64,000 nt of DNA. It comes from Mesorhizobium sp. M2D.F.Ca.ET.226.01.1.1 (GTDB lineage: Bacteria; Pseudomonadota; Alphaproteobacteria; Rhizobiales; Rhizobiaceae). The notes under the pieces are model-generated. The model did no database searches and was not told the DNA's origin. It saw only the letters and a list, made by a program, of their open reading frames with translations. The position numbers and the translations under genes were made by a program. Below, one piece after another: positions 37,899 to 46,445 of this stretch. The DNA lies in NCBI RefSeq assembly GCF_004022705.2, contig NZ_RZOY02000002.1, positions 473,758 to 537,757 on the forward strand, written 5' to 3'. Numbering within the stretch: the first letter of the stretch is position 1; every line of letters starts with the position of its first letter.

Positions 37899-39701
37899 TT
37901 ACTCCGCCGCGCCCTTGAAGGCGCCGGCGCCTGTCTCGAACTGCAACTTGGCGAGCCGCGCGTAAATGCCGCCCTTGGCGACAAGGCTCTGATGCGTGCC
38001 TTCCTCGACGATGCGCCCGCCCTCCATGACGAGGATGCGGTCGGCCTTGAGCACCGTCGCCAGCCGGTGCGCGATGACGATGGTGGTGCGGCCGCGCATC
38101 AGCCGCTCCAGCGCCGTTTGCACCAGCGTCTCGCTTTCGGCGTCGAGCGCCGAGGTCGCTTCGTCGAGCAAAAGGATCGGCGCGTCGCGCAGGATGGCGC
38201 GGGCGATCGCGATGCGCTGGCGCTGGCCGCCCGACAGCGTCACGCCGCGTTCGCCGACCTGGCTGTCATAGCCCTTGTCGAGCCTAGCGATGAATTCGTC
38301 GGCAAGCGCCGCCTTGGCGGCCGCCTCGATCTCGGCGGCGCCGGCCCCCTGCCGACCAAAGCCGATATTGTCGCGCACGCTTGCCGCGAAAATGGTGACG
38401 TCCTGCGGCACGATGGCGATGCGCTGGCGGATGGCGGCCGGATCGGCCTCGCGCAGGTCGACGCCGTCGATGACGATGCGCCCGGTCTCGGGATCGTAGA
38501 AGCGCAGGATCAGCGAGAAGACGGTGCTCTTGCCGGCGCCCGAAGGTCCGACGATCGCCACCGTCTCGCCGGGCTTCACCTGGAAGCTCAGGCCATGCAC
38601 GGCGGCGCGGTCCGGCCGCGCCGGATAGGAGAAGGAGACGTCGTCGAAGCTGATCACGCCCTTGGCGGTGGTCGGCAGCGGCTGAGGATCGACAGGTGGC
38701 TGGATGGCCGGTCTCTCGGCCAGGATTTCCGTCAGCCTCTCGGCCGCGCCCGCCGCCTGCAACAGCTCGCTCCACACCTCCGACAAGGCGCCGAGTGCGC
38801 CGGCGGCGAACACCGAATAGAGCAGGAATTGGCTGAGCGTGCCCGGCGACAACGTGCCGGCAAGCACGTCGCGCGAGCCGAACCACAGCACCGCCACCAC
38901 TGAGGAAAAGATCATGAAGATGGCGAAGAAGGTCAGGAAGGAGCGCGCGAACACCGAAGCCCGCGCCGCCTCGAAGGCGGCATCCACCGCAGCCGCGAAG
39001 CGGCCGGTGACCAGCTTCTCGTTCGTGAAGGCCTGCAGCGTGCGCACCGCGCCGATCTGCTCGCTGGCATAGGCAGTGGCTTCGGCAAGCGTGTCCTGCG
39101 CCTGCCGGGACTTGCGCCGCACCGAGCGGCCGAAGGCGACCAGCGGCAGCACGATCAGCGGAATGGCCGCGATCACCAGGGCGGAAAGTTTCGGGCTGGT
39201 GACGACCATCATCGCCACCGCGCCGAGGCCGAGGATGAGATTGCGCAGCGCGACCGATGCGGTGGCGCCGACCGCCGACTTCACCTGCGTGGTGTCGGCG
39301 GCGAGCCGTGACACGATCTCGCCCGAATGCGCGCGATCGAAAAACGCCGGCGAAAGTGTCGTGACATGGGAAAAAACGTCGCGGCGGATGTCGGCCACGA
39401 CCCGCTCGCCGAGCGTGATGACGAAATAATAGCGGCTGGCCGAGGCCGCCGCGAGCAAGGCCGCCATCACCACCAGCGCGGCGAAATATTCGGCGATGAA
39501 GGTTGAACCGGATGCCTGGAAACCATGATCGATCATGCGCCGCACGGCCATCGGCAACGCAAGCGTGGTCACCGCGGCCACGATCAGCGATAGGATCGCG
39601 CCGACCGCCAGTTTCCGGTAGCGCGTGATATAGGGAAAAAGGTTCCTCAGCGGCCGGACCGAGCGCCTGCGCTGGTCTCCACTGGCACCGATATCCGCCA
39701 T
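37899..39701 (-). CDS. ABC exporter, fused permease and ATPase (MsbA/lipid-exporter-like)
   Basis: A 600-aa half-transporter. The start MADIGASGDQRR follows AGAGGAAA. Six TM helices span about 30-310, and the loop motif AEATAYASEQIGAVRTLQAF is typical of exporters. The ATPase has Walker A GPSGAGKST, signature LSGGQRQRIAIARAIL and Walker B ILLLDEATSALD. The substrate is probably lipid or drug. It lies divergent to rpmE, a conserved pairing in Rhizobiales. Confidence 0.92.
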   Translation of the reverse strand: MADIGASGDQRRRSVRPLRNLFPYITRYRKLAVGAILSLIVAAVTTLALPMAVRRMIDHGFQASGSTFIAEYFAALVVMAALLAAASASRYYFVITLGERVVADIRRDVFSHVTTLSPAFFDRAHSGEIVSRLAADTTQVKSAVGATASVALRNLILGLGAVAMMVVTSPKLSALVIAAIPLIVLPLVAFGRSVRRKSRQAQDTLAEATAYASEQIGAVRTLQAFTNEKLVTGRFAAAVDAAFEAARASVFARSFLTFFAIFMIFSSVVAVLWFGSRDVLAGTLSPGTLSQFLLYSVFAAGALGALSEVWSELLQAAGAAERLTEILAERPAIQPPVDPQPLPTTAKGVISFDDVSFSYPARPDRAAVHGLSFQVKPGETVAIVGPSGAGKSTVFSLILRFYDPETGRIVIDGVDLREADPAAIRQRIAIVPQDVTIFAASVRDNIGFGRQGAGAAEIEAAAKAALADEFIARLDKGYDSQVGERGVTLSGGQRQRIAIARAILRDAPILLLDEATSALDAESETLVQTALERLMRGRTTIVIAHRLATVLKADRILVMEGGRIVEEGTHQSLVAKGGIYARLAKLQFETGAGAFKGAAE

Positions 39702-39803
39702 GAGCGTTTCCTCTGGCCGCTTGCCAATACCGCGCTTCAATATGCGCTTGCCGCGGCCTTGTGATTCAATTCCGGCTGATGTATAGGCTCGCCGACCGTT
39801 TTA

Positions 39804-39834
39804 GAAGCCGTGGCTTTTCATTAGCTGCGGCTTC
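39804..39834 (+). promoter_or_regulatory. Leader inverted repeat upstream of rpmE
   Basis: GAAGCCG and CGGCTTC flank a 17-base loop in the gap between the ABC exporter and rpmE, followed by an AT-rich GTTTTAAAAA. It could be an mRNA leader hairpin or a repressor site. Confidence 0.35.
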
Positions 39835-39907
39835 GAGTTTTAAAAAGGGGCGCATCGACGCAGGCCTTTGGCCCGTCACCGGCGCCGGCAAGCCAGGACA
39901 TAAGACA

Positions 39908-40129
39908 ATGAAGGCCTCTATCCATCCCGACTACCACACCATCAAGGTCGTCATGACCGACGGCACCGAGTACCTGACCCGTTCGACCTGGGGCAAGGAA
40001 GGCGACACGATGAACCTCGACATCGACCCGACCACGCACCCGGCCTGGACCGGCGGCCAGCAGACCCTGCTCGACCGCGGCGGCCGCCTGTCGAAGTTCA
40101 AGAAGCGCTTCGAGGGTTTCGGCCTCTAA
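39908..40129 (+). CDS. rpmE: 50S ribosomal protein L31
   Basis: 73 aa: [20 protein letters not shown], then [20 protein letters not shown] and the conserved C-terminus [14 protein letters not shown]. The zinc-binding CxxC is absent, so this is a zinc-independent-type L31 as in most Rhizobiales. A hairpin terminator follows. Confidence 0.97.
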   Translation: MKASIHPDYHTIKVVMTDGTEYLTRSTWGKEGDTMNLDIDPTTHPAWTGGQQTLLDRGGRLSKFKKRFEGFGL

Positions 40130-40154
40130 GCCGGATACGCCTGCAGGATTTGAA

Positions 40155-40180
40155 AAACCCGCCTTCGAGGCGGGTTTTTT
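40155..40180 (+). terminator. Terminator after rpmE
   Basis: AAACCCGCC and GGCGGGTTT flank TTCGA and are followed by TTT, 26 bases after the rpmE stop codon. It could work on both strands. Confidence 0.88.
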
Positions 40181-40198
40181 GTTGGCTGCACCTGCCCC

Positions 40199-40307
40199 TA
40201 CCTCCCCCTTGTTGGGAGGTCGGACCGAAGGTCCGGGTGGGGGACGTGCGCTGCCCCCTCCCCGCTGCTGCGCAGCGACCCTCCCCACAAGGGGGAGGGT
40301 GGGCTTC
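40199..40307. repeat. GC-rich CCTCCCCCTTG...CAAGGGGGAGGG repeat block
   Basis: The block starts CCTACCTCCCCCTTGTTGGG and contains GGACCGAAGGTCC (palindrome). It ends CCCTCCCCACAAGGGGGAGG. The two ends are near-complements, so a long hairpin is possible. It lies between the rpmE terminator and the convergent tetR gene. Confidence 0.65.
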
Positions 40308-40949
40308 CTACGCGCCCACCAATTCCCTCAGCGCCATGCGCTTGTAGGCCTCAACCAGCCTGTCGCCCTCTTCCCGATCGACCGAGATCGCCAGTCGCAC
40401 GGCCGCCTCGCCCATCTGCCAGACGAGGAAGGCGGTCGTTTCCAGCTCGACCGGATCGGCATCGGGCCTCAGCCGCTTCAGCACAGCGACCAAAAATTCG
40501 GCATTGGCCCGGCTGTCGGCGAGCTCGAGCGCACGCAGCGCCTTGTCGGCCTGAGTGCCGGACCAGACGTCGCGTATTACAGGCTCGGCCAGAAACAGCT
40601 GGTAATAGATGTCGACCAGCTCTGAAAACGCGCTTTTGAAGCCCTCCACGTCTCTGACATCCTTCAGCGCCGCCGAAATGCAGGCCTGGCTTTCGGCGGT
40701 GTAGCGCTCGGCCAGCGCCCAGACGATCGCCCGCTTGTCCGGAAAGAACTGGTAGAGCGAGCCAATCGACACCCCGGCCCGCTCCGCCACCTCACCCATC
40801 CGCATCGCATCGCTGCCCTGCTCGGCAATCAGCGCCGAGGCGGCCGCAAGCATGCGCTCGACCCGCTCACGGCTGCGCTGCTGGCTCGGCGATCGCCGCG
40901 GCGAAGCGATACCGGGCTGATCGGCCTTCGCGGTGACTTTTTCATCCAT
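40308..40949 (-). CDS. TetR family transcriptional regulator
   Basis: A 213-aa protein. The N-terminal HTH includes ASALIAEQGSDAMRMGEVAE and AGVSIGSLYQFFPDKRAIVW; a helical ligand-binding domain follows. It is divergent from a small membrane-protein gene, its likely target, with an inverted repeat between the two genes. Confidence 0.93.
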   Translation of the reverse strand: MDEKVTAKADQPGIASPRRSPSQQRSRERVERMLAAASALIAEQGSDAMRMGEVAERAGVSIGSLYQFFPDKRAIVWALAERYTAESQACISAALKDVRDVEGFKSAFSELVDIYYQLFLAEPVIRDVWSGTQADKALRALELADSRANAEFLVAVLKRLRPDADPVELETTAFLVWQMGEAAVRLAISVDREEGDRLVEAYKRMALRELVGA

Positions 40950-40986
40950 GGCTCTCTCCGGACGCTTTTTCCGAAAACTGGCTTGA

Positions 40987-41025
40987 CTCGCAAAATACGA
41001 GGGTTTATCACGTTTTGCAAATGTG
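40987..41025. promoter_or_regulatory. Candidate TetR operator
   Basis: CTCGCAAAATACGAG (40987-41001; arms CTCG/CGAG) is followed by CACGTTTTGCAAATGTG (41009-41025; arms CAC/GTG around a TTTGCAAA-like core). They lie between the divergent regulator and membrane-protein genes. Confidence 0.5.
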
Positions 41026-41071
41026 AGGATTTCTCATGTTTTAACGAAACCTGGCATCTGGAGCAACTGAT

Positions 41072-41548
41072 ATGATGAAACTTCTTCCCACCCTCACCTT
41101 CATCGCCGCGATCGGCTCCGGCGTGGTCGGCGGCGTGTTCTTCGCCTTTTCCAATTTCGTCATGGCAGCACTTGCCCGGCTGCCGGTCCCAAGCGGCATC
41201 GCCGCGATGAACTCAATCAACATCACGGTGATCACCCCGACCTTCATGACGGCGCTGTTCGGCACCGGCCTCATCTGCCTCGTGCTCGTTGCCGCCGTTC
41301 TCTTCGGCTGGAGCCAATCGGGCTCGTACTGGCTGCTTGCCGGCGCCGTGATCTATTTCGTCGGCAATCCGCTCGTGACTATGGTCTTCAACGTTCCGCT
41401 CAACGACGCTTTAGCCGCCGTCGATCGGGAGAGCGCCAACGGCGCCGCCGTGTGGGCGAACCATCTGAGTGAATGGGTGATGTGGAACCACGTCCGCACC
41501 ATCACCGCCATCGTGTCGATGGCCTGCTTCATCATGGCATTGATCTGA
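41072..41548 (+). CDS. DUF1772 (anthrone-oxygenase-like) membrane protein
   Basis: A 158-aa protein with four TM helices. The N-terminus PTLTFIAAIGSGVVGGVFFA, the middle VIYFVGNPLVTMVFNVPLND and the C-terminal WNHVRTITAIVSMACFIMAL match DUF1772. Members are often induced with, and divergent from, a TetR gene, as here. Biochemical function unknown. Confidence 0.87.
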   Translation: MMKLLPTLTFIAAIGSGVVGGVFFAFSNFVMAALARLPVPSGIAAMNSINITVITPTFMTALFGTGLICLVLVAAVLFGWSQSGSYWLLAGAVIYFVGNPLVTMVFNVPLNDALAAVDRESANGAAVWANHLSEWVMWNHVRTITAIVSMACFIMALI

Positions 41549-41581
41549 GGATAAGCAGCCCGCGAATACCAAAGACCCCGC

Positions 41582-41893
41582 TTAGGCGCGGTCCTTGGTC
41601 TCGTGTCCCTTGCGATCCGAGTGCCCCAGATCTCGCTCCGGATCGATGACGTCGCGGACCAGCTGCTTCAGCTTCGCTGCATCTGGAAAGCCGCCGTCAC
41701 GCTTACGGTCCCAGATCAGCTGATCGTTGCAGGAGATCGTAAAAATGCCGCCGGTGCCCGGCACCAGCGTGACTTCGCCGAGATCGGTGCCGAAGGTCGA
41801 GAGCAGTTCCTGCGCCATCCATCCGGCGCGCAGCAGCCACTGGCATTGCGTGCAGTAGGTGATGACGATCCGAGGTTTCTCCGACAGGCTCAT
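41582..41893 (-). CDS. SelT/SelW/SelH family protein (Cys form)
   Basis: A 103-aa thioredoxin-like Rdx protein. ITYCTQCQWLLRAGWMAQEL carries a CxxC redox motif, with Cys at the positions where animal SelW has Cys and Sec. GTGGIFTISCNDQLIWDRKR is the second family motif. The start codon overlaps the last 4 bases of the RDD-family gene upstream, so translation may have been coupled. Confidence 0.9.
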   Translation of the reverse strand: MSLSEKPRIVITYCTQCQWLLRAGWMAQELLSTFGTDLGEVTLVPGTGGIFTISCNDQLIWDRKRDGGFPDAAKLKQLVRDVIDPERDLGHSDRKGHETKDRA

Positions 41894-42675
41894 TCATTGG
41901 TCTCGCTGATACGGACGGTCGTGCCGGCAACCCGATCGTGAATCGGCTCGTTGCCCGAAGCAATCGACAATCCGATCCAGACAGGCCAAATCAAAACCAA
42001 GACAGACGCGGCGACGGCGCATACAATCTCCACTTGGAAATAGTTCGGCACCGGTCCAGGAACGCTCCGCCAGCTCTGAAAAGCAAACCAGGCCCCCGTC
42101 AGCATGGAGGGGAACGTGCCGAGAAACTTTATCACTTGTCGGCGAACCGCCTTTTTTGGGGAAAGGCCGACCCTGCGCCAATCGTACTCATCATGCACAA
42201 CAAGCGACAGGGCACGCTTGCCGACTGATTGGCCCGACATCATCTCCATCACGAAAAGATAGATCGCCAGAACGGGCAATTCGAGAAAACCCAGATCCAA
42301 GGCCGCAGGCCGAAAGTTCCCCTTCGAATCAAGATCGATTGAAACGGTCTCGGCCTTCCCGTCCTGGGCATCCTTGGCTGTGCCGGCCGCCCAGTCGGTT
42401 ACCGGAAAGCCTAAGAAAGATGTTCTGCACATCTGCCAATTGTATCATTCAAGCGACTGATTTCCGTGCACCGTAGCTGAGCTGCATAGTTTCCAGTTGA
42501 GCCAGAAGTGACCTTTCACGCCTCCGTCAGTCAGCTGGAATAAGACTGCTACCAGCGCAAACAGGGGTATCATTACGACAAGATAGTCGATAAGCGCAGC
42601 GAAAAACCGTCGCCAGAAACCGCCGCGATGTGGCCAAGCCGTCGCGTCGGCAAGTTCAGTCCCCTGGTCAGTCAT
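41890..42675 (-). pseudogene. RDD-family membrane protein gene interrupted by an in-frame TGA
   Basis: The two halves (42675-42445 and 42432-41890) are in the same frame and split by one TGA at 42445-42447. The first half has the RDD signature GFWRRFFAALIDYLVVMIPL. The second has LDLGFLELPVLAIYLFVMEM, GQSVGKRALSLVVHDEYDWR and the family ending HDRVAGTTVRI. Readthrough would give about 261 aa, the right size for RDD proteins, with no other lesion. GGGGAGAA precedes the first ATG. TGG to TGA is the simplest cause. A sequencing error or recoding cannot be excluded. Confidence 0.75.
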
Positions 42676-42768
42676 CTTTTCTCCCCACCCGCTGACAGAT
42701 CTATACTGTAGGCGGGGAGTTCTTGGCTATGATGTCAGAATGCGCTTCGTTGTAAGACAGTGCACAAC

Positions 42769-43518
42769 TCACGCCGCGCTGAGCTTGGCCATGGTCTCGT
42801 CGTCGACCTCGAAATTGGCGTAGACGCTCTGCACGTCGTCATCGTCCTCGAGCGTGGCGACCAGCTTCATCAGCGACTGCGCGCGTTCTTCGTCGACCGG
42901 CACGTTGTTCTGCGGCTGCCAGATCGGCTTCACCGATTCCGCCTCGCCGAGCGCAGCTTCGAGAGCCTTCGACACTTCGCCCATATTTTCGAAGCTGCAA
43001 TAGATGGTGTGGCCTTCCTCATCGGACTCGACATCGTCGGCGCCGGCCTCGATCGCGGCTTCCATCACCTTGTCGGCGCTGCCGGCCGAAGCCGGATAGT
43101 AGATTTCGCCGACGCGGTTCCACATGAAGGAAACCGAGCCGGTTTCGCCGAGCGCCCCACCGGCCTTGGTAAAGGCGGCGCGCACATTGGAGGCGGAGCG
43201 GTTGCGGTTGTCGGTCAGTGCCTCGACGATCAGCGCCACGCCGCCCGGGCCATAGCCCTCATAACGCACGGCTTCGTAGTTCTCGCCGTCGCCCGCAGAT
43301 GCCTTGTTGATGGCGCGCTGGATGTTGTCCTTCGGCATCGACACGGCCTTGGCGTTCTGCACCGCAAGGCGAAGCCTCGGGTTCATCGCCGGGTCCGGCG
43401 TGCCGGTCTTGGCGGCGACGGTGATTTCGCGCGCCAGCTTGGAAAACATTTTCGACCGCACCGCGTCCTGGCGGCCCTTGCGGTGCATGATGTTCTTAAA
43501 CTGCGAATGGCCAGCCAT
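42769..43518 (-). CDS. YebC/PmpR (TACO1) family regulator
   Basis: A 249-aa protein starting [20 protein letters not shown], the diagnostic N-terminus. [20 protein letters not shown] and [20 protein letters not shown] follow. Homologues act as transcription regulators or as translation factors relieving proline-related stalling. No ruvC is adjacent, unlike in many bacteria. Confidence 0.95.
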   Translation of the reverse strand: MAGHSQFKNIMHRKGRQDAVRSKMFSKLAREITVAAKTGTPDPAMNPRLRLAVQNAKAVSMPKDNIQRAINKASAGDGENYEAVRYEGYGPGGVALIVEALTDNRNRSASNVRAAFTKAGGALGETGSVSFMWNRVGEIYYPASAGSADKVMEAAIEAGADDVESDEEGHTIYCSFENMGEVSKALEAALGEAESVKPIWQPQNNVPVDEERAQSLMKLVATLEDDDDVQSVYANFEVDDETMAKLSAA

Positions 43519-43702
43519 GGCACCCCTGTCGTGTTCGGCTAGAGCATTGCGGAGCCAAGTGCGATCACCTTGCCACCCGCGGATTGCTCGAATTCAATCT
43601 TCAGAACGTCCTGACCTCGCCTGTGAAGGCATGCGGCGCTCTTTGTCGGAATGGCCGGCTTATAGATAAATCGGCTCAATTCGTCCAGACGCGCCGTGGC
43701 GC

Positions 43703-43785
43703 TGGAGCAATTCCAGGAAATGTACGCGGCGGTTGGGCTCGACGCCTTTGCCGTAGCCTTCCGTTCGGACTTGCGAAAGGACAGG
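43703..43785. repeat. Dispersed GAGCAATTCC-type repeat, copy 6, with insertion
   Basis: GAGCAATTCCAGGAAATGTA matches the family start and CCTTCCGTTCGGACTTGCGA matches its end. About 25 unrelated bases (GGGCTCGACGCCTTTGCC...) separate the arms. The rest of the gap 43519-43803 shows no gene I can support. Confidence 0.55.
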
Positions 43786-43803
43786 GGCACCGAAGCAGCC
43801 CGC

Positions 43804-44127
43804 TCACCCTTCCAGATCGGATTTCAGCCGGTCCAGAATGCTGATGGCGTGGCCGGCATACTGGCTGATCCAGCGATCGTGGATCTGCCTGATCGGCAAC
43901 GCGTTGAGATGGTTCCAGCGCTCGCGCCCCTCGCGCTTCGCAACAACCAGGTCCGCCTCCTCCAGCACTTTCAGATGCATCATCACCGTGCAGCGGTCCA
44001 TGTCCGGAAAAGCCCCGCACAGCATGCCAGTGGTTTGCGGCTGATCCTTCAGGCGATCCAGCAATTCGCGACGGCGCGGATGCGCCAAGGCCTTGAAAAC
44101 ATGGTCGTCCGGGGTTCGGCTTGACAT
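43804..44127 (-). CDS. ArsR-type helix-turn-helix regulator
   Basis: A 107-aa winged HTH protein: FKALAHPRRRELLDRLKDQP, then DMDRCTVMMHLKVLEEADLV and VAKREGRERWNHLN. The cysteine pattern for metal sensing is absent. It is the common regulator type found beside AHSA1/SRPBCC genes, here divergent from one. Its start codon overlaps a perfect palindrome, suggesting autorepression. Confidence 0.92.
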   Translation of the reverse strand: MSSRTPDDHVFKALAHPRRRELLDRLKDQPQTTGMLCGAFPDMDRCTVMMHLKVLEEADLVVAKREGRERWNHLNALPIRQIHDRWISQYAGHAISILDRLKSDLEG

Positions 44128-44145
44128 GTTATATTTCTATAACAT
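44126..44145. promoter_or_regulatory. Perfect palindromic operator for the ArsR-type regulator
   Basis: ATGTTATATTTCTATAACAT has 8-base arms ATGTTATA/TATAACAT around TTTC. It overlaps the regulator start codon and lies about 35 bases before the divergent SRPBCC gene. Placement and symmetry fit an ArsR-family dimer site. Confidence 0.72.
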
Positions 44146-44178
44146 ATCGTTTCGTTGAGCAAGGAAGGAGCTGTGGAT

Positions 44179-44661
44179 ATGTCCCTCGGATTCAGGATTT
44201 CCGGACGCATCGGCAAACCGGTCGCTGAGGTCTTCGACGCCGTCGTCAACCCGACGAAGCTCAGTGGCTACTTCACCACCATCGGCGGCGCCTCGGCGCC
44301 GCTTGTCGCCGGCACCACCGTGACCTGGTGGAAGATGGTACCGGTGGAGGTCGATGAAGTGACCAAGGACAAGCGCATCGTGCTGCGCTGGGACGCCACT
44401 GATGCCGACGGCAGGCCCGCCTACAAGACCCGCATCGAGATGAATTTCGAACCGCTGGAGGATGGCGGCACCTTCGTCACCATTGCCGAGCAAGGCTGGC
44501 ACGAAGGCGAGGTCGGCCTGAAGAAGTCCTACCTCAACTGCGAAGGCTGGTCGCAGATGCTGGCCTTCATGAAGGCCTATCTCGAATACGGCATCAATCT
44601 GCGCGATGGCTACTATCGCAGCGAGATGAAGGGCGAACCGGCCAACGAGACCAACATCTGA
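44179..44661 (+). CDS. SRPBCC (AHSA1-type) domain protein
   Basis: A 160-aa protein. The start ATG follows AAGGAAGGAG; an in-frame TTG at 44155 is less likely. SGRIGKPVAEVFDAVVNPTK and the C-terminal NCEGWSQMLAFMKAYLEYGI match the fold. It is the first gene of a probable three-gene unit with the VOC and second SRPBCC genes, under the ArsR regulator. Confidence 0.9.
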   Translation: MSLGFRISGRIGKPVAEVFDAVVNPTKLSGYFTTIGGASAPLVAGTTVTWWKMVPVEVDEVTKDKRIVLRWDATDADGRPAYKTRIEMNFEPLEDGGTFVTIAEQGWHEGEVGLKKSYLNCEGWSQMLAFMKAYLEYGINLRDGYYRSEMKGEPANETNI

Positions 44662-44706
44662 GCTCGATATTCAAGTCACGATAACCCGGCAGGAGGAGGC
44701 CGCCCG

Positions 44707-45099
44707 ATGACGAAAGCAACGCCATTCCTGATGTTCGAGGGAAGGGCCGAGGAGGCCATGACCCTGTATTGCGGGACCATTCCCGATAGCGAGGTCCTCG
44801 ACATCACGCGCTACGACCGGGGCGAGCACGGGGCGGAAGGAACGCTCAAGCTGGCGCGCGCTTTGATCGGCGGCGTCGAGGTCAGGATCTACAACAGTCC
44901 CGTGCATCACGCCTTCACCTTCACGCCGTCCTTCTCCTTCTTCGTCGACTGTTCGTCAGAGGAGGAACTGGAGCGCATCGTCGGCGTTCTGTCCGAGGAC
45001 GGCGGCTTCCTGATGCCCACCGGCAGCTACGGCTTCAGTCAACGTTTCGCCTGGCTCAACGACCGCTTCGGCGTCTCGTGGCAGATCAACCTGCCGTGA
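44707..45099 (+). CDS. VOC family (PhnB/3-demethylubiquinone methyltransferase-like) protein
   Basis: A 130-aa protein: PFLMFEGRAEEAMTLYCGTI, then PSFSFFVDCSSEEELERIVG and the C-terminal YGFSQRFAWLNDRFGVSWQI, typical of the PhnB-like VOC fold. The ligand and reaction are unknown despite the family name. It lies 45 bases after the SRPBCC gene and 21 before the next. Confidence 0.9.
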   Translation: MTKATPFLMFEGRAEEAMTLYCGTIPDSEVLDITRYDRGEHGAEGTLKLARALIGGVEVRIYNSPVHHAFTFTPSFSFFVDCSSEEELERIVGVLSEDGGFLMPTGSYGFSQRFAWLNDRFGVSWQINLP

Positions 45100-45120
45100 A
45101 ACAATCCCAGGAGGATCACA

Positions 45121-45588
45121 GTGGAACTTAAGGAAACTCCAACCGCTGAAACCGCCATGCTGATCCGCCGGCCGGTCGCCGAAGTCTTCGAGGCGATCCT
45201 CGATCCGGCGGTCACCACGAAATTCTGGTTCACGCATTCCAGCGGCCGGCTGGACGAAGGCGAGCCTGTCAAGTGGGAGTGGCGCATGTATGGCGTCTCG
45301 ACCAAGGTCGAGGTCAGCGAGATCGTTCCTAACGAAAAGATCGTCATGCAATGGAACGACCCGCCGACCACCGTCGTCTGGACCTTCACTGATATGACTG
45401 GCGATGCGACCTTCCTCGAAGTCCGCAACTTCGGCTTCGTCGGCCCGGGCGACGAGCAGGTCAAGCAGGCGGTCGACTCGACCGGCGGCTTCTCGCTGGT
45501 GCTGGCCGGTGCCAAGGCATGGCTGGAACAGGGCCTGACGCTAGGCCTGGTCGGCGACCGTCACCCGAAGGGCATTTCAGGCGGGTAG
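45121..45588 (+). CDS. SRPBCC (AHSA1-type) domain protein
   Basis: A 155-aa protein starting at GTG after a strong CCAGGAGGATCACA site. ETAMLIRRPVAEVFEAILDP and TTKFWFTHSSGRLDEGEP are typical, and the C-terminal helix is GGFSLVLAGAKAWLEQGL. It closes the ArsR-linked gene set. Confidence 0.9.
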   Translation: MELKETPTAETAMLIRRPVAEVFEAILDPAVTTKFWFTHSSGRLDEGEPVKWEWRMYGVSTKVEVSEIVPNEKIVMQWNDPPTTVVWTFTDMTGDATFLEVRNFGFVGPGDEQVKQAVDSTGGFSLVLAGAKAWLEQGLTLGLVGDRHPKGISGG

Positions 45589-45607
45589 AGGCCGCAGCTC
45601 CGCGACC

Positions 45608-46375
45608 TCAGTGTCCCTCGCCCGACGCCTGCTTCTTGCGATTGCGTGCCAGCATGTTGAGGCCCTCGACCAGCGCCGAAAAACCCATGGCCGTGTAGAT
45701 GTATCCCTTGGGCACGTGGTAGCCCATGCCGTCGGCGATCAGGGTCATGCCGATCATCAAGAGGAAGCCCAGTGCCAGCATGACGATAGAGGGGTTCCTG
45801 GCGATGAAATTGGCGAGCGGCGTCGCCGCCAGCATCATCACGCTCACCGCCACGATCACGGCGACATACATGATCGCGATCTCGTCGGTCATGCCGACGG
45901 CGGTGATGATGGAATCGATCGAGAAGACGAGGTCGAGCAAAAGGATCTGGAAGATGGCGCCCGCAAGGCTCATCTGCAGCGTGCCGCCGACCATCGTGTC
46001 CTGATGGTCCTGCGGGTCGACCGTGTGATGGATTTCCTTGGTTGCCTTCCAGACCAGGAACAGGCCGCCGGCGATCAGGATCAGGTCGCGCCAGGAAAAG
46101 CCGTGTCCGAACGCCGTGAACACCGGCGTCGTCAGTTGCACGATGATCGAGATCGTGGCGAGCAGGATGAGGCGCATGACCAGCGCGGCCGAGATGCCCA
46201 GCCGGCGGGCGCGGGCGCGCTGCGCTTCCGGCAGCTTGTTGGTCAGGATCGAGATGAAGATCAGATTGTCGATGCCGAGCACGATCTCGAGCACCACCAG
46301 GGTCAAAAGCGCGATCCACGCGGTCGGATTGAAAACAAAGGCGAAATGCGGCGCCAGAAATTCGACAAGCTGCAT
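45608..46375 (-). CDS. TerC family integral membrane protein
   Basis: A 255-aa protein with seven TM helices. [20 protein letters not shown] and [20 protein letters not shown] carry the paired acidic DN/DS residues of TerC transporters. Members are linked to metal (Mn) efflux and tellurite resistance; here there are no ter genes, so Mn export is the better guess. It converges with the SRPBCC gene. Confidence 0.92.
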   Translation of the reverse strand: MQLVEFLAPHFAFVFNPTAWIALLTLVVLEIVLGIDNLIFISILTNKLPEAQRARARRLGISAALVMRLILLATISIIVQLTTPVFTAFGHGFSWRDLILIAGGLFLVWKATKEIHHTVDPQDHQDTMVGGTLQMSLAGAIFQILLLDLVFSIDSIITAVGMTDEIAIMYVAVIVAVSVMMLAATPLANFIARNPSIVMLALGFLLMIGMTLIADGMGYHVPKGYIYTAMGFSALVEGLNMLARNRKKQASGEGH

Positions 46376-46445
46376 GGAGGTCGTCCCCTCTACGATCTAG
46401 AGCAGTGTTGCCGGCAATTAGGTACTCTGCACGCCTATATCAATG

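Noticed and set aside
42445..42447. Selenocysteine at the TGA in the RDD gene
   Set aside because: No RDD protein is known to me as a selenoprotein, the SelW-like neighbour uses Cys, and no SECIS-like hairpin was evident. Kept only as a test in the findings.
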